From CAVRTM01 sp963696105 (GTDB lineage: Bacteria; Actinomycetota; Actinomycetes; Actinomycetales; Dermatophilaceae): 64,000 bases of DNA. The stretch covers positions 372,001 to 436,000 of the forward strand of contig CAVOIP010000002.1 of the NCBI GenBank assembly GCA_963696105.1. The letters run 5' to 3'. Both the position numbers and the translations under genes were made by a program. Of this stretch, positions 1 through 10,025 are shown in pieces. Within the stretch, counting starts at the first letter, position 1; every line of letters begins with the position of its first letter. Under the pieces are notes generated by a model. It ran no database searches. It was given only the letters and a program-made list of their open reading frames with translations, and was not told the origin of the DNA.

Positions 1-791
1 CGATCACCGCGGTGAAGCTGACCTTCTCGGAGACGAGGGTGAGCGTGGTGACCACCGCGAGCGCGGCGACCCGGCCACGCAGGCCGGTGCGTTCGAGCAG
101 CGCCAGACCGACCAGGGCGCCGGCGCTGTTGGCCCCGGTGTCGCCGAGCATGGAGGTGCCGGCCAGGTCATCCGGGAGCGCGCCGAGCGCGGCGCCGAGT
201 GCCGCCGCGGCAGCACCGGGGGCCGCGGGCAGCGCCGGCCGGGCCGCCGAGCAGCGGGGCAGCCGTCGAGCAGGGTGACCTTGAGCGCCCGCCCGGGTCG
301 CAGGTCGAGCAGGTTGGCCAGGTTGGCCGCCCCCGCCACCACAGCGGCCCCGGCGACCGTGGCGAGACCGGGACGGATCGCCGGCCGCTGCCGGTCGGCC
401 AGGGCCGCCGCGACCGCGCCGGTCACGGCCAGGCCCGAGCACCTTGACCGCACCGGTGGTGACCCGACCCGAGGCGAGCGCGCTGAGGTGGCCCCGCAGG
501 CCCTTGCTGGCCGAGTCGCCGGCCAGGTCGTCGAGCGCGCCGAAGCCCGCCGCGCCGAGGCCCGGCGACGGCGGCCGGGGCGGCGCTGCGGCCACCGGCG
601 GCGAGCGCGGCCACCGCAGCCCCCGCGGCGTAGGCCGGGCCCTCCAGCAGGGTGACCGGCACGCCCGCGTGGTTGGTCCGGGTCCACCGTGCCGCGCCAC
701 CCGGCGGCCGTCGCCGCAGCACGCGCAGCAGCACCGCCGTCGACGCCGCTGCACCGAGCGCCGCCACGACGGGCCGGGCAGAGGCCGACAT
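1..791 (-). CDS. MraY/WecA-like glycosyl-phosphate transferase homologue (3' end outside window, frameshifted)
   Basis: Hydrophobic protein downstream of mctB. Read across frames it shows hallmarks of the polyprenyl-phosphate GlcNAc-1-phosphate transferase family: LDDLAGD (near 520-535), NLANLLDLRPGRALK (near 280-315) and LGDTGAN (near 140-160), separated by Ala/Leu-rich membrane segments. The Asp residues of these motifs are where the family binds Mg2+. The gene next to steA-mctB in actinobacteria is often a small divergent member of this family, so a role in lipid-linked sugar or cell-wall metabolism is an inference. The start is taken at ATG 791, preceded by GCAGGG; ATG 827 or 884 are alternatives. 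The frame changes at least twice between about 230 and 650, and the C-terminus runs off the window. Substrate unknown. Confidence 0.6.
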
Positions 792-917
792 CCCTGCGGA
801 CACCGCGAGAACACGCCTCCTGGGCATGACGGCTCGGACCGTGCTCGCTCGGGGACGGCCTGGCGCGGGGGACCGGGCCATCATCGCCGGGCGGGCTCGG
901 GCAGGACCGCCTTGGCG

Positions 918-1837
918 TCACGCGGCGACGCCGTACTGCCCGACACCCCCGGCGTACTGCTCGGCCAGGGCCTGCGCCACGGTCGCCTGGCCCATCGGGA
1001 CGCCCGGCGTCGTCGACCGTGGACACGCCCTTGGTCGCGTCGCTGTCCTGCGCACGGCGGTCGACCAGCTGCCCGGCGACGGCAGGGTCGCTGCTGTCCG
1101 CCGCCGTCACGACCACGCCCGAGCCGCCGGAGTCCAGCGCGCGCGCCAGCTGGACGTAGCCGGCGAGGCGGGAGGCGGTGTCCTCGGGAGTCGCGCCCTT
1201 GACCGGACCGCCGACCATCACGACGCTCGACGCCGGCGTGATCTGGTCGGGGCTGACGTCCAGCAGTTCGGCCGTGCGCAGACCGTCGAGCGCCTGGCTG
1301 GCCCCCGGCTCCAGGCGGCTCGTCGCGACGGTCGGTGCCGCTGAGGATCGCCCGCGACAGCACCGCGCCAGGCAGCGGAGTCGGGGCTGCTGGCGCCGCC
1401 GGGCACCTTGACGAGCGCGGCCAGCTGGTTGGCCAGGTTGTTGCGGAACGTCCGCTTGCCGGGATCGACCCAGGCGTCGGAGAGGGTGATGGTCGAGCCC
1501 ACCCTGGCTCCCGCGGCCGTCAGCGTGGCGACGGTGTTCTTGACCGCGCCGCCGTCCGCGCCGGGGGCGACGACGACGGCGACGGTCTTGCCGGTCAGGG
1601 TGCCGCTCACCACCGCGGGAGCCACCGCCTCGGCCCAGGTGTCGCGCGCGCGATGTTCTTCTGTGCGGTGGTGAGGTCGGCGCGCAGGCCGGTCTTGTCC
1701 TGCCGCAGCTGCGTGAGCTCCTGGGTCAGCGTGTTGCCCAGGTCCTCCTTGAGCGGACCGGCACCGAGCACGATCCCGACCGCGAGCGCCAGGAAGATCG
1801 AGACGATGGAGACGAGGTGGTAGCGGAAGTCGATCAC
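918..1837 (-). CDS. mctB: MctB/SteB-type copper transporter-family protein (frameshifted)
   Basis: Begins MIDFRYHLVSIVSIFLALAVGI, the near-invariant start of the actinobacterial MctB family: one N-terminal membrane helix, then a coiled-coil stretch (KEDLGNTLTQELTQL) and a large extracytoplasmic domain. It ends EQYAGGVGQYGVAA before TGA at 918. In Mycobacterium the family is linked to copper resistance and outer-membrane permeability. In Corynebacterium the homologue SteB works with SteA in cell separation. The start is GTG 1837, directly after steA. At least three frame breaks occur; the one near 1004 is an extra G where DDAG-VPMGQATV should read continuously. Family assignment is firm, physiological role less so. 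Confidence 0.8.
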
Positions 1838-3087
1838 GTGAAACAGTCCTACGATCAGGGACCACGCGTCGTCCCACCGGGCACCGACCAGCTGCGAGCA
1901 TGGCGGTGCCGCCGGGGGTGGCGGCCAGGGCGACGAACAGGGCGAACAGGCCGACCAGCAGCATGACGGCCAGGGACAGGTTGGAGATGCGTGAGCGGTA
2001 GAGCTGGCTGACGCCCTTGGCGTCGACCAGCTTGCCGCCCACCCGCAGACGGGTGAGGAAGGTGCTGGCCATTCCCGAGCGGCCCTTGTCGAGGAACTCC
2101 ACGAGCGTGGCGTGGGTGCCGACGGCCACGATGATGGTGGCGCCCTTGTCGTCGGCCAGCAGCATCGCGACGTCCTCGCTGGTGCCGGTCGCCGGGAAGA
2201 CGACGGGGTCGATGCCGAGCTTGCGGACGCGGTCCAGCCCCGGGGCGTTGCCGTCGCGGTAGGCGTGCACGACGACCTCGGCGCCGCTGGTCAGCGTCGC
2301 GTCGGACACCGAGTCCATGTCGCCGACGATCAGGTCGGGACGGTGGCCCTCCTCCATCAGGGCGTCCGCGCCGCCGTCGACCCCGATCAGCACCGGCCGG
2401 AACTCACGGATGTAGTGCCGCAGCGTCTGCAGGTCCTGCTTGTAGTGGTAGCCGCGCACCACGACCAGGGCGTGCCGTCCCTCGAGCTCGGTGGTGATGT
2501 CGGGCACGCCGACCCCGTCGAGCAGCAGCTCGCGCTCGCGGCGGAGGTACTCCATCGTGTTCGCGGCGAACGCCTCCAGCTGTACGGCGAGGCCGGCGCG
2601 CGCGTCGCTCATCGCCGCACGGACCCCGTCGGCGTCATAGCGCCGCCCCGTGGCGACGACGTCGTCGCCGACGTAGACCGCGTCGCCCTCGATCGCGGGC
2701 CAGCTGCCCCTCGCGCAGCGCGAGCATCACGTCCTTGCCCGACGTTGTCGATCAGCGGGATGCCGGCCTCGACCAGGATCTCGGGCCCGAGGTTGGGGTA
2801 GCGCCCGGAGATCGACGGCGAGGCGTTGACGACGGCCGACGGGACGGCAGGCCAGCAGGGCCTCGGCGCTCACCCGGTCGATGTCCTGGTGGTCGATCAC
2901 CGCGATGTCGCCGGGGCGCAGCCGCTTGGTGAGGTCCTTGGTGCGCGCGTCGACGCGGACCGTGCCCGTGGACACCGGGCAGGTCGGGCTCTCGGCGTGG
3001 CCGACGAAGGGAGATGGGACATCGCCGCCCATCGTGCCACGGCTCGGGCACCGCGCTCCCGTGCACGACGCGGTCGTCGCGGGACAT
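1838..3087 (-). CDS. steA: SteA family cytokinetic-ring protein with TPK-like domain (frameshifted)
   Basis: Orthologue of the conserved actinobacterial SteA (Rv1697 type). The N-terminal part has TGTVRVDARTKDLTKRLRPGD and HQDIDRVSAEALLACRP; the middle is a thiamin-pyrophosphokinase-like fold with DLIVGDMDSVSD and VVVHAYRDGNAPGLDR; two C-terminal membrane segments follow (LSLAVMLLVGLFALFVAL). In Corynebacterium SteA binds SteB (the mctB product next door) and is needed for septal wall splitting. Single-base breaks lie near 2970, 2847, 2740-2710 and 1904. The true start is uncertain: a short frame correction would allow ATG near 3023, otherwise 3087. After correcting the last break, no stop codon separates steA from the GTG of mctB. 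Confidence 0.8.
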
Positions 3088-3099
3088 CGCCGCCCCTCA

Positions 3100-4846
3100 G
3101 CGTCGGCGCCGCGGCGCGGGCCTGCTCGAGCAGCTCGCGGGCGTGCTCGACCGCGATCTCGGAGTCGGGCGTGCCGGCCATCATCCGGGCCAGCTCGCGC
3201 AGCCGCTCCTCGCCGGTCACGGCCGACACCCCGGAGGCGGTGACGTGCCCGTCGTCGGTCTTGCGGACGACCAGGTGCTGGTCGGCGAACGCGGCGACCT
3301 GGGCCAGGTGGGTGACCACGATCACCTGGGCCCGCCGGCGAGCGCGGCCAGCCGGCGCGCCGACGTCGAGCGCGGCCTTCCCGCCGACGCCGGCGTCGAC
3401 CTCGTCGAAGACGAACGTCGGCACGTCGCCGCTGCCGGTGACCACCTCGAGGGCGAGCATGACGCGGGACAGCTCACCGCCGGAGGCCGCCTTGGCGACG
3501 CTGCGGGCCGGGGCGCCGGGATTGGCCGCGAGCAGGATCTCGACGTCGTCGACGCCGTGACGGGTGAACCGCACCGGCTCGTGCTCGCCCGGACAGCCGC
3601 AGTCCCTCGGGGTCGGGACGGCGGTTGAGCGCGACCTGCACCACGGCCTTGCCCATGGCCAGGTGGGACAGCTCGGTGGTCACCCGCTTGCCGAAGGTCA
3701 CGGCGGCCTTGCGCGCGCGCCGCGCTGAGCGTCGCCGCCGACGTGGCGAGCTCGTCGCGCAGCGTCTCCAGCCTCGCCGGAGCTCCTCGGCGCGGTCGTC
3801 GGCGCCCTCGAGCTCGTCCAGCCGGGCGGCCGACTCCTTGGCCCAGGCCAGCACGTCGTCGATGCTGTCGCCGTACTTGCGCTGCAGCCGCGCCAGCTCG
3901 GCGCGTCGCTCCTGCACCCAGGCCAGCCGGGCCGGGTCGACCTCGACCCCCGCGAGGTACGCCGCGAGGTCACCGCCGAGGTCGGCGGCGAGGTAGCCCA
4001 GCTCTGCCAGGCGGCGGGCCGAGGTCGAGCATGGACGGGTCGTGCTCGGTCATCCCGCTGATGGCGGCGTGCGCCGCGGCCAGCTGCTCGGACACGCCGC
4101 CGCCGCCGGCCCCGGACCGTCGTCGTCACCGGAGAGCAGGGCGTGGGCCTGTGCGGCGCTGGCCCGCAGGCCGTCGGCGTGCGCCAGCCGCTCGTCCTCG
4201 GCGCGCAGCTCGAGCGTCCTCACCGGGCTGCGGGTCGACCGCCTCGATCTCCTCCAGACCCGGCCCGCAGCACGTCCACCTCACGCGCCCGGTCGCGGGC
4301 CAGCGCGCGCAGCCGGGCCACCTCGCGCGGCCACCTGGTGGTACTCGTCGTAGCGGCCGGCGTAGTCGGCCGAGGCCGTCTCGACCGCGGCCCCGGCGAA
4401 CCGGTCGAGCACCACCCGGTGCTGCTCGGGCTGGCGCAGCCGCCACTGGTCGGACTGGCCGTGCACGGCGACGAGCATCTCGCCGAGCTCGCTGAGCACG
4501 CTGACCGGTGCGGTGCGTCCGCCGACGTGGGCCTTGGAGCGCCCCTCGGCCGACACGGTGCGGGCCAGGATGAGCCCGTCCTGCCACGTCACCGCCGGCG
4601 TCGGCCGCGCGCGCAGCCGCAGGGTGGGTCTCGTCGACGTCGACGGTGCCCTCGACCACGGCGCTGCGCGCGCCGGTGCGCACCAGCGCGGCGTCGGCCC
4701 GGGCGCCGAGCAGCAGGCCCGAGGCCGGACACGACCATCGTCTTGCCGGCACCGGTCTCGCCGGTGACGACGTTGAGGCCGGCGCTCAGCTCCAGCACGG
4801 CGTCGTCGATGACGCCGAGGTTCTGGATCCGGATCTCACGCAGCAT
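3100..4846 (-). CDS. recN: DNA repair protein RecN (frameshifted)
   Basis: SMC-like ATPase of double-strand-break repair. The N-terminus MLREIRIQNLGVIDDAVLEL leads into the Walker A motif GETGAGKT. A long coiled-coil region follows, then the C-terminal ABC signature region with ELSRVMLALEV and Walker B-type FVFDEVDAGVGGKAAL (about 3380-3440), and finally HLAQVAAFADQH. Total length of about 580 codons is normal. The reading frame changes many times (about 3110, 3340, 3590, 3710, 3775, 4015, 4110, 4220, 4270, 4330, 4610, 4730), always by single bases and often back again, while conserved blocks persist, so consensus error is more likely than decay. The start ATG 4846 sits six bases after a TAGGCT hexamer, suggesting a leaderless mRNA. 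Confidence 0.85.
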
Positions 4847-4852
4847 GGGGCC

Positions 4853-4858
4853 AGCCTA
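4853..4858 (-). promoter_or_regulatory. Putative -10 hexamer of recN (leaderless)
   Basis: On the minus strand TAGGCT is followed by six bases (GGCCCC) and the recN ATG. This spacing puts transcription start at or next to the A of the start codon. No Shine-Dalgarno sequence is present. Confidence 0.45.
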
Positions 4859-5020
4859 GGGACCGGGTCTGTCAGCCCGCGCCGGCCATCCCGCCGCCGC
4901 GCCCACCAGCCACCCGAACCGGTCCATCAACCGCACCGGCCGACCCCGCCCGCCGGGCGCACCAGGCACCCGGGCCGACACCGCAGCCTCCGCGGGATGC
5001 CATGCCGCGTCGGTGGTGCG

Positions 5021-6029
5021 TCAGCTCCCCGTCGCGTGTGGGGTTCCCTGCACGCGGTGCGGGCCACGCCCGATCCGCCCCATGCCGTGCTCGGGGCGCC
5101 ACGCCGGTGTCCCAGCCCGGCGTGCGCCGTTGCGCCGGGCGGCACCGCGCCATCCCTCGACGGCAGGTCGAACTTGGCCACGAGACGGTCGGTGAACGGC
5201 GAGGTCGTCAGCCGGGCCAGGCGCACCGGCGTCTGGCTGCGCCACACGTCGATCCGCGCGCCCGGCGGCAGCTCGACCATCCGGTCGCCGTCGCACCACA
5301 TGACACCCGACCCCTCGTTCTCGGGCAGGACCTCGACCGCCATCCGTGAGCCCGGCCCGATCACGCAGCGGCCGCGCGAACAGCGCGTGGGCGGAGATGG
5401 GCACCACGAGCATGGCCTCGACGTCGGGCCACACGACCGGTCCGCCCGCCGAGAAGGCGTACGCCGTGGACCCGGTGGGCGTGGCCATCACGATGCCGTC
5501 GGCGCCGAACGTCGACAGCGGGCCGTCCGTCGATCTCCAGCGCCAGCTCCAGCATCCGCTCACGGGACGCCTTCTCGACGCTGACCTCGTTCAACGCCCA
5601 GGACCGCGCCACCACCTCGCCATCCCTCGCGACGCGCACGTCGAGTGTCATCCGCTCCTCGACGGTGTAGTCGCGCGTCACGATCCGCTCGACGGTGGCC
5701 CTCAGGTCCTCCCGCTCTGCCTCGGCCAGGAAGCCGACGTGGCCGAGGTTGACCCCGAGCAGTGGCGCGTCGGTGCCTCGTGACATCTCCGCGCCACGCA
5801 GGATGGTTCCGTCACCGCCGAGGACGCACACCAGCTCGCAGTCGCGGGCGGGCGTGTCAGGGTCGGCCTCGATGACGGAGCTGTCGGTGCGCAGCCCAAC
5901 CGCCTCGGCCTCCTCCGGCATCAGAGCGACCTGGATCCCCTCCGCCACCAGCCGCGCCACGACGTCCCGGGCCACATGCAGGGCCTCGGTACGGCGTGGG
6001 TGCGCGACGAGCAGGATGCGGCGGGTCAT
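5021..6029 (-). CDS. nadK: NAD kinase (frameshifted)
   Basis: ATP/polyphosphate-dependent NAD kinase making NADP. Starts MTRRILLVAHPRR; carries the family's CVLGGDGTILRGAE motif (GGDGT, nucleotide binding), PLLGVNLGHVGFLAE, LNEVSVEK, and DGIVMATPTGSTAYAFSAGGP, the second diagnostic motif. The start overlaps the tlyA stop by ATGA. Frame breaks: an extra C near 5522 (GRP|LSTFGADG), an extra C near 5356 (ARPL|VIGPGSR), and a missing G near 5172 (FDLP|VEGWRGA). The stop at 5021 assumes the last correction. Sits between tlyA and recN as in most actinobacteria. Confidence 0.9.
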
Positions 6030-6845
6030 GCGGTCCCCTCTGCGGAGAGCTCGGCGGCCAGGGCCGCGAGCCGGTCGGGCGTGAGCCCCTCGCCGGCGCG
6101 CGGTGTCAACCAGAGTAGGTACTCCACGTTTCCGGTCGTACCCCGGAGGGGACTGGCACGGATGCCCAGCGGGTGCAGGCCCGAGGCCTCGGCCACGGTC
6201 GCCACCTCGACGATGGCGCGGGCCCGCTCGCTGGCCGAACGGACGACGCCGCCATGCCCGAGCCGGTCGCGCCCGACCTCGAACTGTGGCTTGACGAGGA
6301 CGACGAGGTCGCCGTCCGGCGTCGTCAGCGTCGGCGAGCACCCCCAGGACGACCTGCAGGGAGATGAAGCTCAGGTCGGCCACCACCAGGTCGGCCGGGC
6401 CGCCGAGGTCGTTCGGTTGCACGCCGCGGACGTTCACCCCGGACCGCTCGGTCACGCGCGGGTCCTGCGCGACCTCCGGGACCAGCTGCCCGTGTCCCAC
6501 GTCCAGTGCGATGACGTGCTCAGCACCGTGACGCAGCAGGACCTGGGTGAAGCCGCCGGTCGAGGCGCCGACGTCGAGGCAGCGACGGCCCTGCACTGCC
6601 AGTCCATGGGGCCCGAACGTCTCCAGCGCCGCCAGCAGCTTGTACGCCGCCCTGCTCACCCATGTCTCCGCACCGCCGGTGACGCTGAGGTCCTGCTCCT
6701 CGGCCACGGGGATGGCCGGTTTGGCCGCCACTCGTCCGTCCAGCAGCACGAGCCCGGAGTCGACCAGCTCGCGCGCCTGCCCACGCGAACGCGCCAGACC
6801 GCGGCGAACGAGCTCGACGTCGAGCCGGCGGGAGGTACCGCTCAC
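6026..6845 (-). CDS. tlyA: TlyA family rRNA 2'-O-methyltransferase (one frameshift)
   Basis: 16S/23S rRNA (cytidine-2'-O)-methyltransferase. An N-terminal S4 RNA-binding domain (RLDVELVRRGLARSRGQAREL) is followed by an FtsJ-type SAM fold with CLDVGASTGGFTQVLL as the SAM-binding motif and VADLSFISLQ. In mycobacteria TlyA methylates both subunits and its loss gives capreomycin resistance. The start is GTG 6845, overlapping the upstream stop (GTGA). One frame break near 6330 separates GVLADA from LTTPDGDLVVLVKPQFEVG; downstream the frame ends LSAEGTA and TGA, overlapping the nadK start. Confidence 0.9.
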
Positions 6846-7426
6846 TCGCGGCCGATGTCGGCCAGGCGCGCCTGCAGCGTGCGGTGCACCTGCTGGCCGA
6901 CCTCGATGTGGCGGTCCAGCGACTGCCCCGGCAGGGCGTCGAGATCGTCCAGCGCGCGGTCCACGACGGCATCACCGGTGGGGTTACGACTGGTCCGGGC
7001 TGCCTGGTGGCCGTCGAGCCGCTCGTCCGGACTCGTCCGCGCGCCTGCGGGTGACCCGTCGTGGGGGTCCGGCGTCGCCCCCGGGTCCGTGCCGAGCTCC
7101 GCCGGCTGCGGGCCCGGCTCCTCTGGCCGCGGGCCGGGCTCGTCCGGCTGCAGGCCCGGCTCGTCCGGCTGCACGACCGGCTTCCCGGGCTGCGGGCCAG
7201 CCTTCGGCGGCTGGCGAGCTGGTGCTGCAGGGTCGGGCACGCTGACAGCGCCTTCCCCGAGGCGGCCGTCCGACGGTACCGCCGGACGGGCGCCAGCCGC
7301 CGTGCCTGGCGCGGGAGCCGACCCAGGACCCGAGTCGTGGCCCGAACCCCGGGCCGGCCCAGCACCTGAGTCGGGGTCTGCGCCAGAGGGCGGCCCGGGC
7401 TTGGGCATGAACGGGCGCTCGCTCAT
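6842..7426 (-). CDS. Unknown protein with proline-rich repeats and conserved C-terminal helix
   Basis: A 194-residue protein. Residues 1-150 are low-complexity, rich in Pro, Gly, Asp and Glu, with an imperfect repeat around QPDEPG (QPDEPGLQPDEPGPRPEEPG). The last 45 residues (DAVVDRALDDLDALPGQSL then DRHIEVGQQVHRTLQARL) look like an ordered helical module. The position matches a small conserved gene between the phasin-like gene and tlyA in actinobacteria (Rv1693 position). It overlaps tlyA by GTGA and the preceding gene's stop (7423) by four bases, so it is translationally coupled to both. Function unknown; no signal peptide or membrane helix visible. Confidence 0.7.
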   Translation of the reverse strand: MSERPFMPKPGPPSGADPDSGAGPARGSGHDSGPGSAPAPGTAAGARPAVPSDGRLGEGAVSVPDPAAPARQPPKAGPQPGKPVVQPDEPGLQPDEPGPRPEEPGPQPAELGTDPGATPDPHDGSPAGARTSPDERLDGHQAARTSRNPTGDAVVDRALDDLDALPGQSLDRHIEVGQQVHRTLQARLADIGRE

Positions 7427-8730
7427 GCGGTGCCCTGTCCGCTGCCAGCGGCTTCGCTCGAAGCTGCCGCCGGGGACGCGCCGGTGCCCGTTGAAGCGGT
7501 GCCTTCCGTCGTGGCGGAGAGGCCCGGAGAGGGGGCCCTGTTCGTCGTGGTCCGCTTCGTCGCCGTCTTCGTCGCAGCCTTCCTCGCCGTCGTCTTCGTC
7601 GTCGCCGTCTTCGTCGCCGCGGCGCTCTTGGCTGCCGCCTTCTTCGCTGCCGTCCGCTTCGCCGTGGCGCTCTTGGCCGCCGTCTTCCTGGCTGCCGGCT
7701 TGGCCGCCGGCGTCGTGACGGCCGACCTCCTCGTCGATGTCCGGGCGGACGCGCTCGTGCCTGCCGCGCGTGTCTTTCCGGCCGCAGTCGTCGGGGCCGC
7801 TGCCGGTATGTCCGACGTCGCGCCGGGGTCCGACTCCCCGCCGTTGTCCGACGTCGGCGCAGCAGTCGCAGGCGTTCCAGCCGCTGCCGTCCTCGCTGCC
7901 GCGGGCTTGGCGGGCGCGGACTTGCGTGCCGTCGCCTTGGCTGCCGCAGCCTTCTTCCGAGCCGTCGCCACCTTCGTCGTCGCGGTCCCGCCCGTGATGC
8001 CGGGACCGGTCGCGGTCCCGGCCTCAGCGCCCTGCGCCGTGGACGTGCCGCCAGCCGGCTCGACGGTGACGGCCTCAGCGACCGGCGTGCCAGGCGCAGT
8101 CACCGGCTCGGTCGAGACAGTCGGCGCCCCGGCTGCCGGCGGGCGTGCCTCGCCATGCAAGGTCGCGGCCGCCTTCTTGGCACCGGGCGTGCGCAACCCC
8201 TCGCCGACGCCTGCACCCGCCTTCCCGGCCCTGCGTCCCGGCATGGCGCGCGAGGCGGCCTTCTTCGATGCCGCAGAGCCGCGTCCCTTCCTGCTGGGTC
8301 GCGACATCGCGGCTTCTGGTGCGCCCTCGGAGGCCGTGGACGGGGACCCGGCACTGCGGCCGGCCGTTCCCGCACCTGCGCCCCGCTGCAGGCCGGCCGT
8401 CGTGGCCTCGCGCAGGCGGCTCACCTCGGCCCGCAGCCGCGCCACCTCGTCGCGCGCTCCTTCGAGGTCGGCAGCGGGCACCAGGCCCAGTCGGGAGACG
8501 GCAAGGTCCACCTCGCCGCGCACGAGGGCGGTGAGGTTCTCCCGGTTGGCGAACGCCGCCGCCAGGATCTCCTCGGCCAACGCGCCGACCTGCCCCGCCA
8601 CCTTGCCTGTGGTCCCCGCCATGCTCGGCAACGCCAGCAGCCCTTGCGCTGCCTCGAGGGCGCGCGCCCGGGTCAGCTCGCCCAGGCCCGACGCGAGCTG
8701 GACGTAGCCGCGTACCGATTCGAAAGCCAT
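7423..8730 (-). CDS. Phasin-like protein with long histone-H1-like Ala/Lys/Thr tail
   Basis: Start ATG 8730 is chosen because it follows AGGAGGATCC, a near-perfect ribosome-binding site; 435 residues. Residues 1-105 (MAFESVRGYVQLASGLGELT through EVARLRAEVSRLRE) form an amphipathic helical domain like phasin/PhaF-type polyhydroxyalkanoate-granule proteins, ending in a short coiled coil. From about residue 130 to the end the chain is almost only Ala, Lys, Thr, Pro and Ser, with AKKAAAK, TARKSAPAK and KTTARKAATK units as in bacterial H1-like and HBHA heparin-binding tails. The tail is strongly basic and should bind DNA or polyanions. Granule or nucleoid association is inference. Confidence 0.7.
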   Translation of the reverse strand: MAFESVRGYVQLASGLGELTRARALEAAQGLLALPSMAGTTGKVAGQVGALAEEILAAAFANRENLTALVRGEVDLAVSRLGLVPAADLEGARDEVARLRAEVSRLREATTAGLQRGAGAGTAGRSAGSPSTASEGAPEAAMSRPSRKGRGSAASKKAASRAMPGRRAGKAGAGVGEGLRTPGAKKAAATLHGEARPPAAGAPTVSTEPVTAPGTPVAEAVTVEPAGGTSTAQGAEAGTATGPGITGGTATTKVATARKKAAAAKATARKSAPAKPAAARTAAAGTPATAAPTSDNGGESDPGATSDIPAAAPTTAAGKTRAAGTSASARTSTRRSAVTTPAAKPAARKTAAKSATAKRTAAKKAAAKSAAATKTATTKTTARKAATKTATKRTTTNRAPSPGLSATTEGTASTGTGASPAAASSEAAGSGQGTA

Positions 8731-8909
8731 GGATCCTCCTGAGAGCGGCGGTGAGAGCCCTAACGCTACTGCCGGGGCGAGACTGTCACACCAGCCCCGG
8801 TCCGCCCACGGCCGTCCGTCTCGCAACGGCTGTCAAGGCCGCCCGGCTCACAGCCTCACTCAGGGCGGCCCAGCTCCCTTCCGCGGACTCACGCACGCTC
8901 ACCTGCCTG

Positions 8910-10005
8910 TCACCCGTGCTCACCCACCACGTGCGCGGTGATCCGGTCCCAGAGCCGGTCCTCGGGACCGGGCACGCGCCGACCGTCGTCACGCAGACGC
9001 CAGAACGCCGCCACGACGCAGCGCAGTCGCTCGTCGGCCGATCCTGCGCGCTGCACCGTGACCGCACCGCCGTCCTCGACCACGACCTGTGCCTCACCAC
9101 ACGTCCATACGTCCCCGTCGCCCGCGGCATCGACGTACGGAACATGGAGCGCCCGCAGGTCCATGGCGATGTAGCGAGGACGCTGCGAGGCGTCGGCCCA
9201 CGCCACCTCCCTCACTCCGTGCACGCCGGTGAGCACCAGCAGCGACGGCATGCCGGCGGCGCGGGCTCCGGCGATGTCGGTGTCCAGCCGGTCGCCGATC
9301 GCCAGCGTCTCGAGGGGCCGGATCCCCAGCACCTGAGCGCACAGGTCGTACAGCGGTGTGTGGGGCTTGCCCACCACCACCGGCTGCTTGCCGGTGGCCT
9401 GGCGTACGGCGTCCACCAAAGTGCCGTTGCCCGGAGCCATTCCCCTGGCCGTGGGGAGGGTGGCGTCGACATTCGTGGCCACCCACACGGCGCCGGACTG
9501 CACGGCGTAGGCAGCCTCGGCCAGGTCCGCCCAGCCGACCTCAGGACCGTAACCCTGCAACACCCCCACGACCCCGTGGCCCGACGCTGGCGCCTGGCCG
9601 TCGCCCTGGCCGGCCCCGGCCGCGACAGCGGCGGTTCGGACGGGAACCAGACCCACCCCGCGGAGGGCTTCAGCCACACCCTCCCCGCCGACCGCCAGGA
9701 CCTCGGCCCCCGCCGGCACCAGCTCGGCCAGGGCGGCCGCGCCGGCCTGGGAGCTGGTCACCACGTCGCCGGAGGTCAGGGTGAGCCCGAGGCCCGCCAG
9801 CTGCTCCGCGACCTCCTGGGGCGTCCGGGAGGCGTTGTTCGTCGCGTAGACGACATCACGCCCTGCAGCCCTCATCCGCTCGAGCGCATCGACGGCGTGG
9901 GGCACCGCCTGTGTGCCCCCGGTAGACCACCCCGTCAAGGTCGCAGACCGCGCCCCGGAGGGTGTCGGAGAGGGGGCGGGAGGTCGTCTGGGCATCCGAG
10001 GTCAC
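8910..10005 (-). CDS. HAD-IIA family hydrolase (NagD-like phosphatase; one frameshift)
   Basis: Subfamily IIA HAD phosphatase (Rv1692-type). Motif I, AVCDLDGVVYRG, with nucleophile and acid/base Asp, lies at about 9925-9960. Motif II is VYATNNASRT, the motif III lysine lies in VVVGKPHTPLYD, and motif IV is LAIGDRLDTDIAGA. The mycobacterial orthologue is reported as a glycerol-3-phosphate phosphatase. An extra G in a G run near 9919 separates motif I from the rest. Start GTG 10005 gives MTSDAQTTSRPLSDTLRG; the nearby ATG at 10013 meets a stop at once. About 60 C-terminal residues (HVPYVDAAGDGDVWTCGEAQ onward) lie beyond the core fold. Confidence 0.85.
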
Positions 10006-10025
10006 GGGACCATTGTCTCGTGGGC

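Noticed and set aside
7430..8707. A 425-codon hydrophobic open frame antisense to the phasin-like gene
   Set aside because: Ala/Val/Phe-rich translation is what the complement of Ala/Lys/Thr codons gives. The minus-strand gene has a strong ribosome-binding site.
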